DNA from: Candidatus Zixiibacteriota bacterium
GTDB taxonomy: Bacteria > Zixibacteria > MSB-5A5 > UBA10806
Direction of reading: 5' to 3'
Assembly (NCBI GenBank): GCA_003520965.1
Contig: DOTU01000189.1
Location: forward strand, 1 to 8,211
Length of the DNA stretch: 8,211 nt
Both the position numbers and the translations under genes were made by a program. The notes under the pieces are model-generated. The model saw only the letters and a program-made list of their open reading frames with translations, had not been told where the DNA came from and made no database searches. Position 1 is the stretch's first letter; the number at the start of each line of letters is the position of its first letter. Positions 5,873-8,211 of the stretch are shown in pieces.

Positions 5873-7044
5873 TAACTCCTTCGCACCTTGAACAGTTATC
5901 GGAAAAGCTTTGCGAATCGGCTCGCAAGGGAACGCTCAATCAGTCTGTGCTATTTGTCGGTAAGGAGGGGATTGGCAAGTTCTCGCTGGTATTTAATCTG
6001 GTACAAGCGCTTCTTTGTGAACGCGACATGTCTGCCTGCGGCGAATGCTCATCATGCCGCGAGGTTTCGCATCTGATTCATCCCGATTTTTTACTTATCT
6101 TTCCATTTCCCAACCTACGACCGGAGTCTAAAAAACTTACTGTATTTCCGTTTTCAGACCCGGTATCGTCGAGCGCCAGATTTTCCGAGGAGACCCGCGA
6201 GGCAGTTGAAACACAAAGGCAAAATCTAATTAGTGATCCGTTTGCGATTTCAGATTATGAAAAAAAAGATATCATTCCGGCTGAGGTGGTGCGCGATTTA
6301 ATCCAAGCCCTGGCCAAACGGCCGCTTCGAGGTGGACGTCGTGTGGTTGCCGTACTCGATATCGATAAAATGGCTTTCGGGGCAGCGGATCTGTTCCTCA
6401 AAACGGTGGAAGAGCCTCCGCAAAACACGCATCTTATCCTGACCACTGCTCATCCCAATCTTCTTTACCCAACGCTTCTCTCTCGCACCGAACGGATCAA
6501 GGTTCCGCCGGTGCCGGAGGAGTTGATTGCGCAACTGCTGGCGGAAAAACTTCAGATTGAAAACGGGGTCGCTCACTATCTGGCCAGGCTTTCGGGTGGT
6601 TCACCGGGGATTGCCTCCCGTCTGTACGAAAGCGAAATCATTGATCGTCGGCAGAGAATCCTGGAGCTATTCGAAAAGCTCCTCGGCGGGGCCGGGCTGG
6701 CGGCGGTTATCCATGATGTAAATATGCATTATTCCGGGGGAAAATACCGTTTCGATGACCTGAAAATCGATTTCGATATTATCGAAAGTATAATCCACGA
6801 CCTATATATAACGGGCGAAAATGACCTTGATAAACATTTGATTAATGCTGATATTAAGAGCGAATTCCAGGCTATCAAGAGCCCGGCAAGAGAGGTTCTC
6901 GATATCTGGAATAGCGCTCTGGCCGAGACGAGGAAGGCGTGCACAGTAAATAATGTCGCGGCGGATGCTGGTATGATTTTCTACTTTATCTCTTGCGTGG
7001 AGGCGATGAAGAACCTGACCCGACCCAAGTACACCTTGCCGTAA
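5869..7044 (+). CDS. holB: DNA polymerase III delta' subunit (clamp loader)
   Basis: Delta' is part of the clamp-loader complex that places the beta sliding clamp on DNA. ATG 5869 overlaps the envC stop in ATGA and has CGGAG at 5856-5860 as ribosome site; a GTG at 5860 is in frame but would overlap that site, so the protein is taken as 391 residues. The N-terminal AAA+ fold shows a P-loop-like GKEGIGKF (31-38) and a four-cysteine zinc module, Cys50, Cys57, Cys60 and Cys63, followed by HPD (71-73). The Walker B region reads VVAVLDIDKM (159-168), followed by LFLKTVEEPP (175-184). The arginine-finger SRC motif appears as SRT (205-207). Between HPD and the conserved VVRDLIQALAKRP (140-152) lies a segment of about 65 residues longer than in E. 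coli. P-loop position 38 is Phe instead of Ser/Thr and the Walker B acid is weak, so ATP hydrolysis is unlikely, as is usual for delta'. A DnaX identity is unlikely because those motifs are degraded. Confidence 0.9.
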   Translation: MITPSHLEQLSEKLCESARKGTLNQSVLFVGKEGIGKFSLVFNLVQALLCERDMSACGECSSCREVSHLIHPDFLLIFPFPNLRPESKKLTVFPFSDPVSSSARFSEETREAVETQRQNLISDPFAISDYEKKDIIPAEVVRDLIQALAKRPLRGGRRVVAVLDIDKMAFGAADLFLKTVEEPPQNTHLILTTAHPNLLYPTLLSRTERIKVPPVPEELIAQLLAEKLQIENGVAHYLARLSGGSPGIASRLYESEIIDRRQRILELFEKLLGGAGLAAVIHDVNMHYSGGKYRFDDLKIDFDIIESIIHDLYITGENDLDKHLINADIKSEFQAIKSPAREVLDIWNSALAETRKACTVNNVAADAGMIFYFISCVEAMKNLTRPKYTLP

Positions 7045-7112
7045 ATCAATTTGAAGGCAATGGGCCGAACTCGTTCCCGAAACGCTTGCATAGTTGATTA
7101 TACAGGAGAACC

Positions 7113-7988
7113 ATGAACGCCTACATAGTAGCCTTTAAGGGAAATCGAAAAAACCTTTTTATAAATTCCGGCGATCTCAAGATAGAAACCGGCTCGTATG
7201 TTATTGTTCAGGCCGAGCGGGGCGAGGATTTTGGTAAAATCTTGAGATTGGCCGAGCCGTCCGAGCTTGACCCCAATATCGAAAACCTGAAAATTCTCAG
7301 GCTTGGCTCCGACTATGACCTTGACCGCATGGTATTCAACCGTCAGAAAGAGGATGAGACATATGACGAGTGTTTGAAATTTATTGTCAAGCACGGATTG
7401 AATATGAAGTTGGTCGATGTTGAATATCAGTTCGACTGCAATAAAATTACTTTCTTTTTCACGGCAGAAAAGCGTGTTGATTTTAGAGAGCTGGTCAAAG
7501 ACCTGGCGGCCACCTATCGCACCAGGATTGAGCTACGCCAAATCGGGGTTCGTGACGAGACCAAGCGTTTTGATGGTTTCGGTCTGTGCGGACGCCGGCA
7601 ATGCTGCTCTGGATGGCTTCCGGAATTCACCACCGTAACTACTCAGATGGCGCGTAACCAGAATCTGGCCATGAACCCTCAGAAGCTTTCCGGGAATTGC
7701 GGACGGCTTCTCTGTTGCTTGCGCTATGAGATGGAGTTTTACGAGGAAGTAATTCCTCTTTATCCCCCGGTGGGAGCCCGTTGTATGACCAAGAGAGGCA
7801 GCGGAAAGATCATTAAAGTCGATATCTTCAAGGAGAAAGTACATATCCTTCTTGACGAAAGCGGCGAGTTGGTGATGAATATAGCCGAGCTTAAGAAGGC
7901 TAAAACACGCGGCGAGTTTAAGGTATCGGATTCTCCAGGCAGATCGCAAACGCCAGACGATGAAGAGCTCAAAAAGCTGCAGGGATAA
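7113..7988 (+). CDS. ricT: PSP1-domain protein RicT (YaaT family)
   Basis: RicT (YaaT) is a cytoplasmic PSP1-domain protein. In Bacillus subtilis it forms the Fe-S-containing RicA-RicF-RicT complex that assists RNase Y in mRNA maturation. The 291-residue protein has the PSP1 core at about 50-145 and then the cysteine-rich block of the family: Cys159, Cys164 and Cys165 (FGLCGRRQCCSGWLP, 156-170) and Cys196, Cys201 and Cys202 (NCGRLLCCLRYE, 195-206), with Cys224 further on. All are placed as in YaaT-type proteins. The C-terminal 30 residues are charged and look disordered. The start has AGGAG at 7104-7108, 4 bases upstream, after a 68-base gap from holB. The holB-ricT order is also seen in Firmicutes, which supports both calls. 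RicA and RicF are not in the window, so whether the RNase Y role carries over here is unknown. Confidence 0.9.
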   Translation: MNAYIVAFKGNRKNLFINSGDLKIETGSYVIVQAERGEDFGKILRLAEPSELDPNIENLKILRLGSDYDLDRMVFNRQKEDETYDECLKFIVKHGLNMKLVDVEYQFDCNKITFFFTAEKRVDFRELVKDLAATYRTRIELRQIGVRDETKRFDGFGLCGRRQCCSGWLPEFTTVTTQMARNQNLAMNPQKLSGNCGRLLCCLRYEMEFYEEVIPLYPPVGARCMTKRGSGKIIKVDIFKEKVHILLDESGELVMNIAELKKAKTRGEFKVSDSPGRSQTPDDEELKKLQG

Positions 7989-8055
7989 TGGCATGATTGT
8001 GATAGATTCGCTCAAATTGGGATTTGGCAAACCGTTGATGCGAATTCGCCCTGCC

Positions 8056-8111
8056 TGTTAGGCGCAACTTTTGTAATACATATGCGCCTGATAACAACTC
8101 TTTGAGTTATC
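8056..8111 (+). promoter_or_regulatory. Tandem, partly exclusive hairpins in the metG leader
   Basis: The 168-base gap between ricT and metG contains two adjacent inverted repeats. The first pairs AGGCGCA (8060-8066) with TGCGCCT (8083-8089) around a 16-base loop. The second pairs GATAAC (8090-8095) with GTTATC (8106-8111) and is followed only by ATTTT at 8112. The first stem can be lengthened by pairing TGTTA (8056-8060) with TAACA (8092-8096), which would break the second. That is the layout of a switchable leader, but the T-tract is too short for a firm terminator. No T-box or other known element is recognised. A weak internal terminator or an mRNA processing site are equal alternatives. 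Confidence 0.35.
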
Positions 8112-8156
8112 ATTTTCGTCTGAACAAGTTGGGTTATATTTCGGTAAGAGGAGAAT

Positions 8157-8211
8157 ATGAGCAAATTCTACGTAACAACACCCATTTACTATGTCAATGA
8201 TGAGCCGCATA
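8157..8211 (+). CDS. metG: Methionyl-tRNA synthetase, N-terminal fragment (cut by window end)
   Basis: Only the first 18 codons are present. They read MSKFYVTTPIYYVNDEPH, which is the highly characteristic opening of MetG, the class I enzyme that charges tRNA-Met. The PYVNG/PIYYVN-type segment leads into the HIGH nucleotide-binding signature, which would lie just beyond the window edge. AGGAG at 8149-8153 lies only 3 bases from the ATG, a tight but workable spacing. The gene continues in the direction of the ftsE operon and may be co-transcribed with ricT. The unusually long gap of 168 bases leaves room for separate control. The completeness of the gene cannot be judged from here. Confidence 0.92.
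   Translation, partial: MSKFYVTTPIYYVNDEPH

Noticed and set aside
7045..7112. A promoter or hairpin between holB and ricT (TATACA at 7099-7104, ATCAA/TTGAT ends)
   Set aside because: The -10-like sequence overlaps the ricT ribosome site and the pairing is only 5 bp, so neither is convincing.
7533..8030. Minus-strand open frame of 165 codons across the ricT 3' end
   Set aside because: It is antisense to the conserved cysteine block of ricT, shows no recognisable domain and no ribosome site; the plus-strand gene explains the sequence.

Overview
The window is a densely packed, all-plus-strand bacterial chromosome segment of moderate GC. It holds six complete protein genes, the first 18 codons of a seventh, and possibly the tail of an upstream gene. 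The gene content points to a Gram-negative-type (diderm) bacterium outside the well-studied Proteobacteria. The signs are a lipoprotein with a clean lipobox, FtsEX followed by an EnvC-like inactive LytM factor, and RicT next to holB and metG. An uncultured lineage of the FCB kind (for example Zixibacteria-like) would fit, but that is an impression from protein style, not a demonstrated placement. I see no insertion sequence, tRNA, rRNA or CRISPR array.

Region 1 (1-1497): a probable C-terminal scrap of an upstream gene is followed after a short gap by a GlcD/D-lactate-dehydrogenase-type FAD oxidoreductase that starts with TTG. Region 2 (1498-3110): an AT-rich intergenic stretch of 291 bp with a perfect TATAAT and a dyad leads to a secreted lipoprotein. 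Its C-terminal half resembles YfaP/DUF2135 domains, and a strong intrinsic terminator (3071-3110) closes the unit.

Region 3 (3111-8211): a probable operon begins just after the terminator and runs ftsE-ftsX-envC-like-holB-ricT-(metG). The first four genes are joined by three successive 4-bp ATGA overlaps, which suggests tight translational coupling. FtsE (ATPase), FtsX (membrane subunit) and the EnvC-like coiled-coil/LytM protein should form one machine that transmits ATP-driven conformational change across the inner membrane to activate a cell-wall amidase at division. The LytM domain has lost three of its four zinc ligands, so it should be an activator and not an enzyme. HolB (clamp-loader delta'), RicT (PSP1, cysteine-rich) and MetG follow, so replication, RNA-processing control and translation genes share the transcript with a division module.

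Nothing here is clearly a new defence or mobile system; this is mainly a housekeeping locus. The points most worth a second look are the apparently leaderless ftsE start, the inactive EnvC-like LytM domain encoded directly behind ftsEX, the mutually exclusive hairpins with a small ORF before metG, and the uncharacterised lipoprotein.
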